DNA of 10,927 nucleotides from Gammaproteobacteria bacterium UBA7449 (GTDB lineage: Bacteria; Pseudomonadota; Gammaproteobacteria; Pseudomonadales; Pseudohongiellaceae): positions 1-10,927 of the forward strand of contig DLPV01000041.1 in the NCBI GenBank assembly GCA_002477465.1. The letters run 5' to 3'. Every line of letters starts with the position of its first letter. Position 1 is the stretch's first letter. The translations under genes and the position numbers were made by a program. Under the pieces are notes generated by a model, which was not told where the DNA came from, did not search any database, and saw nothing but the letters and a program-made list of their open reading frames with translations. Positions 1 through 7,435 of the stretch are shown here, piece after piece.

Positions 1-132
1 CCCAACATGATTGTTAACGGTAAGTATCTTGTGACTACCGGTCAGAATGTACCAACCCAGGAAGAAATGCTGGAAGTCGTTGAATTTCTTGTACAAAAAG
101 AACTTCAGAGCCTTCGTTCATCGGGTGACTAA
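1..132 (+). CDS. dsbA: Thiol:disulfide interchange protein DsbA, C-terminal end (5' partial)
   Basis: Reading frame 1 is open from the window edge to a TAA at 130-132 and gives the last 43 residues of a protein. It starts with Pro followed by NMIVNGKYLVTTGQ, which aligns with the region of DsbA that begins at the cis-proline beside the active site and continues into VNGKY. The remainder is an amphipathic helix ending QKELQSLRSSGD, the usual C-terminal helix of proteobacterial DsbA. DsbA is a periplasmic oxidase that introduces disulfides into secreted proteins. The catalytic CXXC motif lies outside the window, so it cannot be checked. Many T2SS substrates need disulfides, so the location before a gsp operon makes sense, but a strong terminator separates the two. 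A related thioredoxin-fold protein is the main alternative. Confidence 0.82.
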   Translation, partial: PNMIVNGKYLVTTGQNVPTQEEMLEVVEFLVQKELQSLRSSGD

Positions 133-154
133 GGGTTCAAATCCCAGCTCTGAA
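104..154 (+). other. tRNA-like relic (acceptor stem plus T-arm) overlapping the dsbA 3' end
   Basis: TTCAGAG at 104-110 is perfectly complementary to CTCTGAA at 148-154; the pairing extends one more base to C111-G147. Immediately inside the 3' arm, 134-144 reads GGTTCAAATCC, a perfect match to the tRNA T-loop (B-box) consensus, and its distance to the 3' acceptor strand is exactly that of a tRNA. Only the three loop-proximal pairs of the T stem form. Just 20 bases lie between the 5' acceptor strand and the T-arm, so a normal D-arm plus anticodon arm does not fit, and no CCA follows. It is therefore not a normal functional tRNA. It could be a decayed or internally deleted tRNA, or a chance match. 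The first half is also dsbA coding sequence. Confidence 0.25.
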
Positions 155-166
155 TTGCACGCCAGT

Positions 167-198
167 ACAGCCCCGACATGTCGGGGCTGTTTTGTTTT
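167..198 (+). terminator. Rho-independent terminator after dsbA
   Basis: Positions 167-190 form a perfect 24-base palindrome, with ACAGCCCCGACA as the left half, folding into a GC-rich stem of about 10 pairs with a tight loop. It is followed directly by TTTGTTTT at 191-198. It lies 34 bases after the dsbA stop and is oriented to end the dsbA transcript. There is no A-run on its left side, so there is no sign that it also works on the minus strand. Confidence 0.88.
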
Positions 199-354
199 CA
201 GCCTCATTCAATCTCTTCCGGCGTCTTCTAGCCCTTTACCCCCTTCATTATCCTGTCTCCCACAGGGTTCCAGCCACTTTAAGCAACATCAGAAGATGAT
301 GCCTACACAGTCGATACTGGGCGCAAGCTTAATTAGCCCTGGATTAAAACTATT

Positions 355-383
355 TTCGCCCTTGCGCAGTCCTAATTCATAAT
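355..383 (+). promoter_or_regulatory. Weak candidate sigma-70 promoter for the gsp operon
   Basis: CATAAT at 378-383 matches five of six bases of the -10 consensus and lies in the AT-rich part of the leader. The best hexamer 17 bases upstream is TTCGCC at 355-360, which matches only three of six bases of the -35 consensus, so an activator or another sigma factor may be needed. The call rests on position and the -10 match only. A start near 390 would leave a 5' leader of about 130 bases containing the hairpin at 411-445. Confidence 0.22.
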
Positions 384-410
384 AATTAGTCAATTTTTCA
401 ACGCCTTAGC

Positions 411-445
411 CTCTGCCCCAAATACTTCATGGTCTGGGGCTAGAG
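411..445 (+). promoter_or_regulatory. Stem-loop in the leader upstream of gspL
   Basis: CTCTGCCCCA at 411-420 pairs with TGGGGCTAGAG at 435-445: ten pairs with a single bulged T at 441 and a 14-base loop. No T-run follows, so it is not an intrinsic terminator. It lies about 70 bases before the gspL start and could be an RNA structure in the operon leader or a dyad bound by a regulator. Its function is unknown. Confidence 0.4.
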
Positions 446-517
446 CAGTCAGCGTCGATAATCAGGGAATGGGTTCAGCGCCTCCTCCGCAAAACCGGGA
501 ATTCGGGCGTAAAAAGC

Positions 518-1840
518 ATGGCGGACTTTCTCAATCAGATTACTGCCCTGATTCCTGAAGGAGTCAGGGGAAAAGTTCTTGGCAATTCAGGCCGTGAACT
601 GCTTGCTGCTGTCACCGATACCCTTGTGGTATTTGGCGATGGCCTGCTGCATCTCGAAACTGGTCAAAGCGAAAAACTGATAAACGCTGCCGAGGTTACC
701 AATATCGAGGCTAGCAATGTTGGGGCTGCCAAAGCCACAACTAGTAATGCCGCTGCTATCGCAACGGCAGCAAGGCGGTTGTTGAATAGCACCGAAACAC
801 CTCGCACTATCTTATTACTCTTGGCCCCTTCTGAGTTCGCCGCGACCCAGCAAGACATGCTTGGCATGACAGGCACGAACCTGCGCTCCGCCATCACGCT
901 GCAAAGGGATTCCATTTTACCCGCCTGTGAAGACACTCTGGCTCTGGCCACCGCAAATGAAAACCCAACTGGGCGTGTAATTGCTCTCTGGACTCATGCG
1001 GACCAGCTTTCTGATTTGTTCGACGCATTCGCGCAATATGGCCTGACCCTTGCAGCAATCGCTCCCCGCATCCTGGCATTATCTGCGCACAATAAGACTG
1101 AAAACTTGGTGGACGACGATGGCTGTCACACCACCTTTGTGCGCAGCCGCCAGGGCGTATTGGAACAGTGGTTACAAATTAAAAATGATGAGCTGGAAGA
1201 AAAAGCATACGCAGAGCAGTGGCAAGCCGAGCTGGCGCAGTTTGAGAGCGAAGCGATGCAGCGCGCCGACAAGCTTTCCAGCTATACGCTCACAGGCTCT
1301 CGCTCAATCGAGCCGGACTTCGCCTTTTTCCCCGCGGGTTCACTGGCCATCAGTCGGAAAGCGCAGAGAGGACGCCAGTTTAAATTAGCGGCAGCGGTTT
1401 TGGCAGGGATACTGTTAGTCGTCGCCTTACCGTTTATTACCCAGACTCTGGAGCTACAGATGGCTACTGCCCGGCTCGATTCAAACCGCGCCATGTCAGC
1501 AGAGGCGCACGAAGACCAGGCCGTCGTTGTAGATTTTGAGAATCGATGGGGCCCGATCAATGATTTCCCTAACCAGGACGTTGCGACAGCAATGTTTCGA
1601 TTGCAGGAAGTATTGGCAGGTGAGCAACTGTCTTCCCTCGAACTTTCAGAGGGGCTTATTCGCATTCAGGGCACGAGCTCGGACCCCCAAGCCATACTGC
1701 AGCGACTGGAGCAGGATCCGATGTTTACCGAAGTTGTCTTCTCCCGTGCAACCAGCAACACCCGTTACTACATTGACCTGCGCCTGGCTACTGTGAACTT
1801 TGAAGCCTACATGGTGCGCTACTTCCCGGACAAGACTTAA
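518..1840 (+). CDS. gspL: T2SS inner-membrane platform protein GspL
   Basis: This 440-residue bitopic protein has the GspL architecture. Residues 1 to about 285 form a cytoplasmic region resembling the actin-like fold of GspL/PilM; stretches such as LLLLAPSEFAA (100-109 region), LRSAITLQRDSILP and FAQYGLTLAAIAPRILAL (171-188) fit the family pattern. One membrane helix lies at about 288-308, after a basic KAQRGRQFK stretch. A periplasmic part from about 310 to 440 contains a ferredoxin-like domain (about 355-428). GspL binds the ATPase GspE through its cytoplasmic part and GspM through its periplasmic part. The ATG at 518 is the only reasonable start; its ribosome binding site is weak. It is first in the operon, whereas most gsp operons place it near the end. 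The sequence is divergent, so the call rests on architecture plus the next gene. A PilM/PilN-like fusion is the alternative. Confidence 0.8.
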   Translation: MADFLNQITALIPEGVRGKVLGNSGRELLAAVTDTLVVFGDGLLHLETGQSEKLINAAEVTNIEASNVGAAKATTSNAAAIATAARRLLNSTETPRTILLLLAPSEFAATQQDMLGMTGTNLRSAITLQRDSILPACEDTLALATANENPTGRVIALWTHADQLSDLFDAFAQYGLTLAAIAPRILALSAHNKTENLVDDDGCHTTFVRSRQGVLEQWLQIKNDELEEKAYAEQWQAELAQFESEAMQRADKLSSYTLTGSRSIEPDFAFFPAGSLAISRKAQRGRQFKLAAAVLAGILLVVALPFITQTLELQMATARLDSNRAMSAEAHEDQAVVVDFENRWGPINDFPNQDVATAMFRLQEVLAGEQLSSLELSEGLIRIQGTSSDPQAILQRLEQDPMFTEVVFSRATSNTRYYIDLRLATVNFEAYMVRYFPDKT

Positions 1841-1846
1841 GCCAGC

Positions 1847-2410
1847 ATGGAAATTAGCTCAAGAGAAAGAAACATCCTGCTGCTGGCTGCCGTGGTTGCA
1901 CTCATGTTCATGGCGACGCGCGTCGTGCCGGCAGTGGGGAATATTTATGACAGCCGTGAAGCGGATATCGATGATGTGCTGCTGGCGATAGAGCGTGAAG
2001 AGCGCTTGATAGAAAACTCCCTGGCCTGGCGCGAACGTCGTATCGATGCTGAGGTCCAACAGGCGCAGATCGAAACGCAAATTTTTAGCGGCGACACGAT
2101 TCCCTTGATCGAAGCGAATATACAGCGTGAATTGTCCCAACACGCGAGGGACTCAGGATTAAGCGTGAACTCAACGCGTTTGGCAGAAAGCGTTGAAGCT
2201 AATGACTGGTTAATGATTAGCCAGGAGATGTCGTTTCGCACCGGTGATGCCAGCTATACGGTCAACTTTCTCAGGCAGCTAGAAAACTCCCAGCCACGCC
2301 TGCGGGTGCGGGATTTCAGTCTGAACCGGAGTCGCAATCAATACAGTGGCTCAATCACCGTTGTTGGCTTCGCGCAGAATTCGACTACCCGCGTAGGTGA
2401 CGAGCAATGA
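1847..2410 (+). CDS. gspM: T2SS inner-membrane platform protein GspM
   Basis: A 187-residue protein with a short cytoplasmic N-terminus (MEISSRERN), one membrane helix at about 9-28, a charged coiled-coil-prone stretch (about 33-80) and a periplasmic ferredoxin-like domain (about 85-180). This is the layout of GspM and PilO. GspM pairs with GspL in the inner-membrane platform and stabilises it. It starts six bases after the gspL stop and its TGA overlaps the gspE start (ATGA), so the three genes are translationally linked. GspM is poorly conserved in sequence; size, topology and position are the main evidence. Confidence 0.78.
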   Translation: MEISSRERNILLLAAVVALMFMATRVVPAVGNIYDSREADIDDVLLAIEREERLIENSLAWRERRIDAEVQQAQIETQIFSGDTIPLIEANIQRELSQHARDSGLSVNSTRLAESVEANDWLMISQEMSFRTGDASYTVNFLRQLENSQPRLRVRDFSLNRSRNQYSGSITVVGFAQNSTTRVGDEQ

Positions 2411-3930
2411 GCGCCGTCGTGAACGAGGCTGAGCTCGAAGCGGAAATGGCCCAGGCTGCGACTCAAACATCGACCCAGGCAGTGACGCTACCAGTATTCA
2501 GCCAGCTGCTTGAGCCAGAGGGTATCGCGCCAGCGCAGGACTTCGCCGTCAGCGGTAAATTGCTCTGCAATCAACTGCCCGGCATCGACCTGCGTGCAAA
2601 AATTCGATTTATTATCGGTGACCATATTCGCTTTGAACTCAGTCACGATAATGAGGTCAGGCGCCTGCTCAAGCACTGGCGTGCAGAACTGTCACCGCAG
2701 CTTGAGGGCTCCGACGAAGAAGACTTTGTTTCAGGCTTTGAGGATGATGAAGCGCTACTGGACCTGGCTTCCGATGCCCCAATTATTCGTCTGGTTAATC
2801 ACCTGTTCGCGCGCGCGCTGGACCTGAGCGCCAGTGACATTCACTTTGAGCCCAACGAGAACTCTCTGGATGTGCGCTGTCGAGTTGATGGCATCATGAC
2901 CCGTATCGAAAAATTGCCGGTGAAGATTCACACCGCAGTGGCATCCCGACTGAAACTGATGGCCAAGCTTGATATCGGTGAGAAGCGACTGCCTCAGGAT
3001 GGACGCATTGATTATCAGATTGGCAGTAATCAGCTCGACATGCGGGTCTCAACCTTACCCGGTGTCCACGGTGAGTCGGTGGTGCTGCGAATTCTCGATC
3101 GCAGCGATACCGCAGTGGAACTGCAGGCACTTGGCATGCCTGTGGAAATTCTCCAGAACTACCAGAGCGTCATCACACAGCCCCACGGCATGATCCTGAT
3201 AACGGGCCCTACCGGCAGCGGAAAGACTACAACGCTTTATGCCACCCTGGAAAAGATCAACAGCGAAAAGCAGAAGATCATCACCGTGGAAGATCCGGTG
3301 GAATATCAGCTGGACGGCATTACCCAGATTCAGGCCAATTCCAGTATCGGGCTGAGTTTTGCCGCTGGCCTGCGTTCCATCGTTCGTCAGGATCCTGACA
3401 TAGTCATGGTGGGTGAGATACGAGATCACGAGACGGCCGAAATTGCGATCGAGTCGGCGCTTACAGGACACCTAGTGTTTTCTACCCTGCACACCAACGA
3501 TGCGGCAGGCGCAGTGACGCGTTTGCAGGATATGGGAGTAGAAGGCTATCTGATCAGTTCCAGCCTGCTTGCAATCCAGGCACAACGACTGGTACGCAGA
3601 GTGTGTACGGACTGCGCCGAGGAAGTGCCTATTACTACAGATGAACTGGCGGTGTTGCAGATCGAGCAGAAAGAGTGCCCAACGCTAAAGCGTGGCCTCG
3701 GCTGCGAAGCCTGCGGTCAGACCGGTTATCGCGGTCGCGTGGGGCTCTATGAACTGCTAATGATGAGTGATGCCATTCGCCACCATATTGCCTCTGGCGC
3801 TGATGCTAAAATCATTCGCGACGAGGCGATCAAGGCAGGCATGCGTACCCTGCGGCAGGATGCCCTGGAAAAACTCAAGGCCGGCATCACCACCCCGGAA
3901 GAAGTCGTGAGGGTGACCAGAGCCTTATGA
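2407..3930 (+). CDS. gspE: T2SS ATPase GspE
   Basis: This 507-residue hexameric cytoplasmic ATPase powers pseudopilus assembly. All hallmark motifs of the secretion ATPase family are intact: Walker A GPTGSGKT (267-274), Asp box ITVEDPVEY (292-300), Walker B region DPDIVMVGEIRD (329-340) and His box TGHLVFSTLHTND (353-365). A tetracysteine zinc site is present as two CXXC pairs (C400/C403 and C433/C436), the C-M domain typical of GspE and PilB. Residues about 1-115 form the N-terminal region expected to contact GspL, with an acidic linker at about 102-118; the N2 domain (about 125-240) precedes the ATPase core. The length is normal for GspE. The gene overlaps gspM by ATGA and ends in ATGA shared with gspF. 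The T2SS rather than the type IV pilus assignment comes from the surrounding gsp genes. Confidence 0.96.
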   Translation: MSAVVNEAELEAEMAQAATQTSTQAVTLPVFSQLLEPEGIAPAQDFAVSGKLLCNQLPGIDLRAKIRFIIGDHIRFELSHDNEVRRLLKHWRAELSPQLEGSDEEDFVSGFEDDEALLDLASDAPIIRLVNHLFARALDLSASDIHFEPNENSLDVRCRVDGIMTRIEKLPVKIHTAVASRLKLMAKLDIGEKRLPQDGRIDYQIGSNQLDMRVSTLPGVHGESVVLRILDRSDTAVELQALGMPVEILQNYQSVITQPHGMILITGPTGSGKTTTLYATLEKINSEKQKIITVEDPVEYQLDGITQIQANSSIGLSFAAGLRSIVRQDPDIVMVGEIRDHETAEIAIESALTGHLVFSTLHTNDAAGAVTRLQDMGVEGYLISSSLLAIQAQRLVRRVCTDCAEEVPITTDELAVLQIEQKECPTLKRGLGCEACGQTGYRGRVGLYELLMMSDAIRHHIASGADAKIIRDEAIKAGMRTLRQDALEKLKAGITTPEEVVRVTRAL

Positions 3931-5132
3931 GTGCGCTGTATTTCAAATACCAGGCTTTTGACAAGGCCGGCAAGGTTGAAAACGGTCAGCTTAACGCGGA
4001 ATCGGAGCGCGAAGCCGTGCGAATCCTGCAGGGCCGTCACCTGACGCCGGTAAAGATCCAGCAAACCAGGCCCGGCGCCGAGCGCCTGCGTCGCAAGAAA
4101 ATTTCCAATACCGATCTGCTGGACTTCACCAGCGGGCTTTGTACCTTGGTTGAAGCGAGAGTGCCTATCGACAAGGCATTGCGTCTGCTCGATGGCATCA
4201 CCGAGTCCGCTGCCATGCGCGAGCTGGTGCTGCAGCTGCTGCGGGATGTGAAAGAAGGCAGGAGCCTGGCGGAAGCGATGGAGTCGCACCCTCAGGTTTT
4301 CAACAAGATGTATGTGAATATTGTGCGGGCAGGCGAAGAGGGTGGCATTCTCCATGATCTGTTGCCAGATCTTGCCGAGTTTCTGGAAACCTCGGCCCAG
4401 ACCCGTCAGGCCGTAATCTCAGCCATGATTTACCCGACCGTACTTTTGATTACCGGGGTGATCTCTGTTTTTCTGTTATTGGTGTTTGTGGTGCCGCAGT
4501 TTGCAACAATGTTTGAAGATGCCGGCACCGACATTCCCCCATCCGCGGCTTTCCTGCTCGCACTCAGTGCTTTTCTGCAGAGCTATGGCTATCTGTTTAT
4601 CTTGGCCGTGGTTGTCGCAGTAGTCGCCTGGCGCCGTCTCGATTACGATCCGGTTAATAAACTCAGAAAAGACCGATTCTTGTTGAGCCTGCCGATACTC
4701 GGCTCACTGATTCTCTACCGTGAATGTGCGGTGTTCTCGCGTACGCTTGGCGCACTTTTGGGGGCAGGTATTCCTCTTATTCGCGCGCTGCGCGTGGCCA
4801 GGGAAGTGGTTGCCAACGCGGTGCTTGGCACCAGCCTCGACCAGGTCGAGGAAGATGTGCGCGGCGGCGCAGGCCTTGGGCTGTCCCTGGAAAAAACTGG
4901 CCAGTTTCCTACGCTGTTACATCAGCTGGTTGCCGTTGGAGAAGAGTCGGGCAGAACTGCGGACATCCTGCTGAAGTCGGCTGTCACCTTCGACAACCAG
5001 GTGCGCAATCAGATGTCCTCACTGGTGGCGGCCCTGCAGCCCGCACTCATTATTTTCCTCGCCATCGCCGTTGGTGGCATCACTATTACCATGTTGTCCG
5101 CAGTATTCAGCATGAATGCTGTGGAGTTCTGA
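3927..5132 (+). CDS. gspF: T2SS inner-membrane protein GspF
   Basis: A 401-residue polytopic protein of the GspF/PilC family. After an N-terminal segment opening with YFKYQAFDKAGKVENG come two copies of the T2SSF helical domain, about 67-190 and 270-392. Each contains the family patterns, for example LLDFTSGLCTLVEARVP with RAGEEGG in the first, and FSRTLGALLGAGIPLIRAL with VAVGEESG in the second. Membrane helices are predicted by eye at about 168-190, 220-236 and 371-394. GspF is the platform core contacted by GspE and GspL, and is thought to transmit ATPase motion to the pseudopilins. Length and domain order are normal. It overlaps gspE by ATGA and is two bases from gspD. Confidence 0.95.
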   Translation: MSALYFKYQAFDKAGKVENGQLNAESEREAVRILQGRHLTPVKIQQTRPGAERLRRKKISNTDLLDFTSGLCTLVEARVPIDKALRLLDGITESAAMRELVLQLLRDVKEGRSLAEAMESHPQVFNKMYVNIVRAGEEGGILHDLLPDLAEFLETSAQTRQAVISAMIYPTVLLITGVISVFLLLVFVVPQFATMFEDAGTDIPPSAAFLLALSAFLQSYGYLFILAVVVAVVAWRRLDYDPVNKLRKDRFLLSLPILGSLILYRECAVFSRTLGALLGAGIPLIRALRVAREVVANAVLGTSLDQVEEDVRGGAGLGLSLEKTGQFPTLLHQLVAVGEESGRTADILLKSAVTFDNQVRNQMSSLVAALQPALIIFLAIAVGGITITMLSAVFSMNAVEF

Positions 5133-5134
5133 TC

Positions 5135-7345
5135 ATGAATCTGGAGAAAAACGTGAACTTCCCGAATCTGAGGCATCGCCTACCGGGCCTGTCATTCCTG
5201 ACTCAGCCACAAGTCTCGGCAAATCGAGTCCGGCCAATGCTGGGTTTGGCGCTGTTGCTGGGGCTGAGTTCCTGTACGGTGCTGGATCGAGAGCCTTCCC
5301 CTGGCGCACAGGCAGGCAGCAGCCAGCGCCAGGCCCCAGCGCCGAGCTCCGCGAGCAACCCGTCACCCGCGATTCCGGTACTGGAAGCCGCGAGCGCCGC
5401 CGAACAGCAGGCGCTCATCGATGCCATCAATCGCGACGGCCAGGCCCCCAACTACGACGGCTTTCGGGAGGACGTTCCAGCACCAGAGGTGACCGAAGGC
5501 GAAGATGTGGTTGAGCTCAACTACGAGCAGGCGGAACTGCGCCTGGTCCTTGAGGAGTTGGCAGATGCGCTGGACCTAACTCTGGTAATAGACCCCAGCA
5601 TTGACAGCCAGATCAGCATTCGTACCTCCCCCAACCGACCGCTGCAAAGGGACGATATCTGGCCGCTTATCCGATTGCTGAGTCGTGATGCTGGCGTGAT
5701 CCTGGAACAGGCCGGTGATGTCTTCAATGCGCGCCGTGTTGTATCCAATCTCACTGCAGAGATTGCCACGCCCGGCACATTAGGTGACGGCTCAGCCGCG
5801 CGCATCATGCAGGTTACCCCGTTAACGTTTGTCTCCACCGATGCCGTGATCCAGGCGGTGCAGCCTTTGCTCGAGCCTAACGGCGACGTCAGCCAGTTGG
5901 GCAATAGCAATATGCTGATTATCTCGGGCTCTGAATATGATCTGCAGCGCGTCAATCAGCTGCTGATGCTGATCGATGCCGATCCCTTTGCAAATCAGGG
6001 CATTCATCTGTATCAGCTCAGCAATGCCAACGCCGGTGAAATCGCCACTGAGTTGACAGAAATTCTGGAGATCATCGAGGGTCCAAACCCGTCCTACCAG
6101 GTCAAGGGCATCGAGCGTATCAATGCCTTGTTGGTGACAGCGCCAGCCACCCGTGGATTTGAAGAAATCTCCCGCTGGGTGCAGATACTGGATGCCGACA
6201 GCCAGGAGCAGGTGGAACAGCTTTTCATGTATCGGGTAAGAAACCTGCTCGCCGTGGAGCTCGCCGAAACCCTATCGGAAGTCTTCGAGGAAGAAGATGA
6301 CCCGGTCGTCTCCCTGGTTGGTAATGACAGCGGCAATCGGCCACCGCAACTTTTTCCGGAAACTGGGGACGATGTACTGGGTGGCGAAAACCTGTCAGCA
6401 GGAGACACACCCGTATCCGCTTCGAACACCGCGGTGTCGGCCAACTTGTCGGTCAAGATTGTTGCCGACGAAGCAACCAACAGTCTGTTAATACGCAGCA
6501 CCGCTCGTGACTACCGTCAGCTCCTGACTACGATTAGCCAGCTTGATGTAGTTCCCCTGCAGGTGATGGTGAACGCGGTCATCGCACAAATTACACTAAA
6601 CGATGAGACCCGCTTTGGTGTGGACTGGAGCCGAATTGCCGACAACGCGGCCCTGGCCCCAATTTCCACTTCGACTTCAACCAACTTTGTGCCGAACCTG
6701 GGGGGCTTGATGTTCAGCAAGGGCTTTTTGGATGGGTCGGCTCGGGTTGAAGCAACCCTGGATGCCATCGCCGTGAACAACGATGTGCGTCTGTTGGCGC
6801 GACCTTCGCTCACCGTCAGCAATAATCAGGAAGGGGAAATTCAGATTGGCGCAGAAGTGCCGGTGGAAGCGGGTCAATCTATTGGCACGGGCGGTGTTTC
6901 AACCACGAACATACAGTATCGCCCAACGGGTATTGAGCTTTATATTACGCCGCAAATTAATGAAGACGGCGTGGTCAATCTCATAATCCGTCAGGTCTTG
7001 TCTTCGGTTGATAATAGTTCTGCGGGAGTGAACAACAACCCGGTTTTTAACAATCAGGAGATCAGCACCACGGTAGTCGTGCGCAACGGTGAAAACATCG
7101 TACTTGGCGGCCTGATTCAAACCGACACCGAACTGCTCAACACCGGTGTGCCGTTATTGAATCGTATCCCGGGAGTGGGAAATCTGTTCTCCTATCAGCA
7201 AGACAACACAGAACGGCGCGAGCTGTTTATCGTGCTGCGTCCGGAAATCATCAACCTGAATGCAGAGGGCGGTGTACAATATTCCGATATTCTCGATCGT
7301 TTCGAACTGGCTTCCGAACTGTTCGAAGATCTCAATGTGCAATAG
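5135..7345 (+). CDS. gspD: T2SS outer-membrane secretin GspD, probable lipoprotein
   Basis: A 736-residue secretin, the outer-membrane channel of the T2SS. ATG 5135 was chosen because GGAG at 5123-5126 is well spaced and it lies two bases after gspF; the frame stays open far upstream but that part is gspF in another frame. The hydrophobic stretch LGLALLLGL ends in a lipobox LSSC, with Cys47 as predicted lipidation site; Thr follows, compatible with outer-membrane sorting. The n-region would be about 34 residues, unusually long; ATG 5237 gives a very short alternative. A Pro/Ser/Ala-rich linker (48-124) precedes N0 (about 125-202), N1 (223-285), N2 (288-354), N3 (362-470, with an acidic Ser/Gly insert at about 387-437) and the secretin domain (474-705) with GVPLLNRIPGVGNLF (671-685). 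Only 31 residues follow, so no sizeable pilotin-binding S-domain is visible. Confidence 0.95.
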   Translation: MNLEKNVNFPNLRHRLPGLSFLTQPQVSANRVRPMLGLALLLGLSSCTVLDREPSPGAQAGSSQRQAPAPSSASNPSPAIPVLEAASAAEQQALIDAINRDGQAPNYDGFREDVPAPEVTEGEDVVELNYEQAELRLVLEELADALDLTLVIDPSIDSQISIRTSPNRPLQRDDIWPLIRLLSRDAGVILEQAGDVFNARRVVSNLTAEIATPGTLGDGSAARIMQVTPLTFVSTDAVIQAVQPLLEPNGDVSQLGNSNMLIISGSEYDLQRVNQLLMLIDADPFANQGIHLYQLSNANAGEIATELTEILEIIEGPNPSYQVKGIERINALLVTAPATRGFEEISRWVQILDADSQEQVEQLFMYRVRNLLAVELAETLSEVFEEEDDPVVSLVGNDSGNRPPQLFPETGDDVLGGENLSAGDTPVSASNTAVSANLSVKIVADEATNSLLIRSTARDYRQLLTTISQLDVVPLQVMVNAVIAQITLNDETRFGVDWSRIADNAALAPISTSTSTNFVPNLGGLMFSKGFLDGSARVEATLDAIAVNNDVRLLARPSLTVSNNQEGEIQIGAEVPVEAGQSIGTGGVSTTNIQYRPTGIELYITPQINEDGVVNLIIRQVLSSVDNSSAGVNNNPVFNNQEISTTVVVRNGENIVLGGLIQTDTELLNTGVPLLNRIPGVGNLFSYQQDNTERRELFIVLRPEIINLNAEGGVQYSDILDRFELASELFEDLNVQ

Positions 7346-7435
7346 GCCCCCGGGTCTGCGAGTGATTTTCAATTTGACCGACATCGGCAAGCAGACAAGC
7401 ACAGAGTGAGTAACAAAGCACAAAGGACACCCAAC
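7346..7435. other. gspD-gspG intergenic gap
   Basis: These 90 bases form the only gap above 20 bases inside the operon. They contain no terminator and no good promoter: TTGACC at 7374-7379 lacks a -10 partner at the correct distance. A 6-base inverted repeat GTCTGC (7354-7359) / GCAGAC (7391-7396) is present but weak. The end of the gap holds the gspG ribosome binding site AAAGGA (7422-7427). The gap could be where the abundant major pseudopilin gets separate expression, by RNA processing or a cryptic promoter. Confidence 0.4.

Larger units (their letters stand above)
199..517. other. Non-coding leader between the dsbA terminator and gspL
   Basis: About 320 bases without a convincing gene: short frames here lack a ribosome binding site and protein-like composition. 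The stretch must hold the promoter for the T2SS operon because the dsbA terminator lies to its left. The most AT-rich part is about 327-400. One clear hairpin lies at 411-445. No riboswitch, tandem operator or transposon end was recognised. Confidence 0.6.

Noticed and set aside
104..154. A functional tRNA gene
   Set aside because: It is 51 bases long, has no D-arm, only three T-stem pairs and no CCA, and overlaps dsbA coding sequence. It was kept only as a possible relic.
47..382. 111-residue plus-strand frame over the dsbA end, its terminator and the leader
   Set aside because: It runs straight through the terminator palindrome, has no ribosome binding site, and is Ser/Pro-rich with no conserved look.
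518..1840. Cluster being a type IV pilus or MSHA pilus operon because of the PilM/PilN-like first gene
   Set aside because: A pseudopilin set G-H-I-J-K with the GspG calcium loop and a GspK lacking Glu+5 is diagnostic of a type II secretion system.
3747..4355. 202-residue open frame on the minus strand across the gspE-gspF junction
   Set aside because: It lies opposite two strongly conserved genes and shows no recognisable domain; it is explained by the codon pattern of the sense strand.
4724..5134. In-frame upstream extension of gspD giving an 873-residue protein
   Set aside because: The extra 137 residues are Arg/Gly/Cys-rich, lack a signal sequence and lie wholly inside gspF in another frame. 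ATG 5135 has a good ribosome binding site and gives a proper lipoprotein signal.
7374..7402. Promoter before gspG from TTGACC
   Set aside because: The hexamer at the correct distance is AAGCAC, with no resemblance to a -10 element.
7406..7435. GTG 7406 as the gspG start
   Set aside because: It would lengthen an already long prepilin leader, and AAAGGA at 7422-7427 is correctly spaced for ATG 7436.
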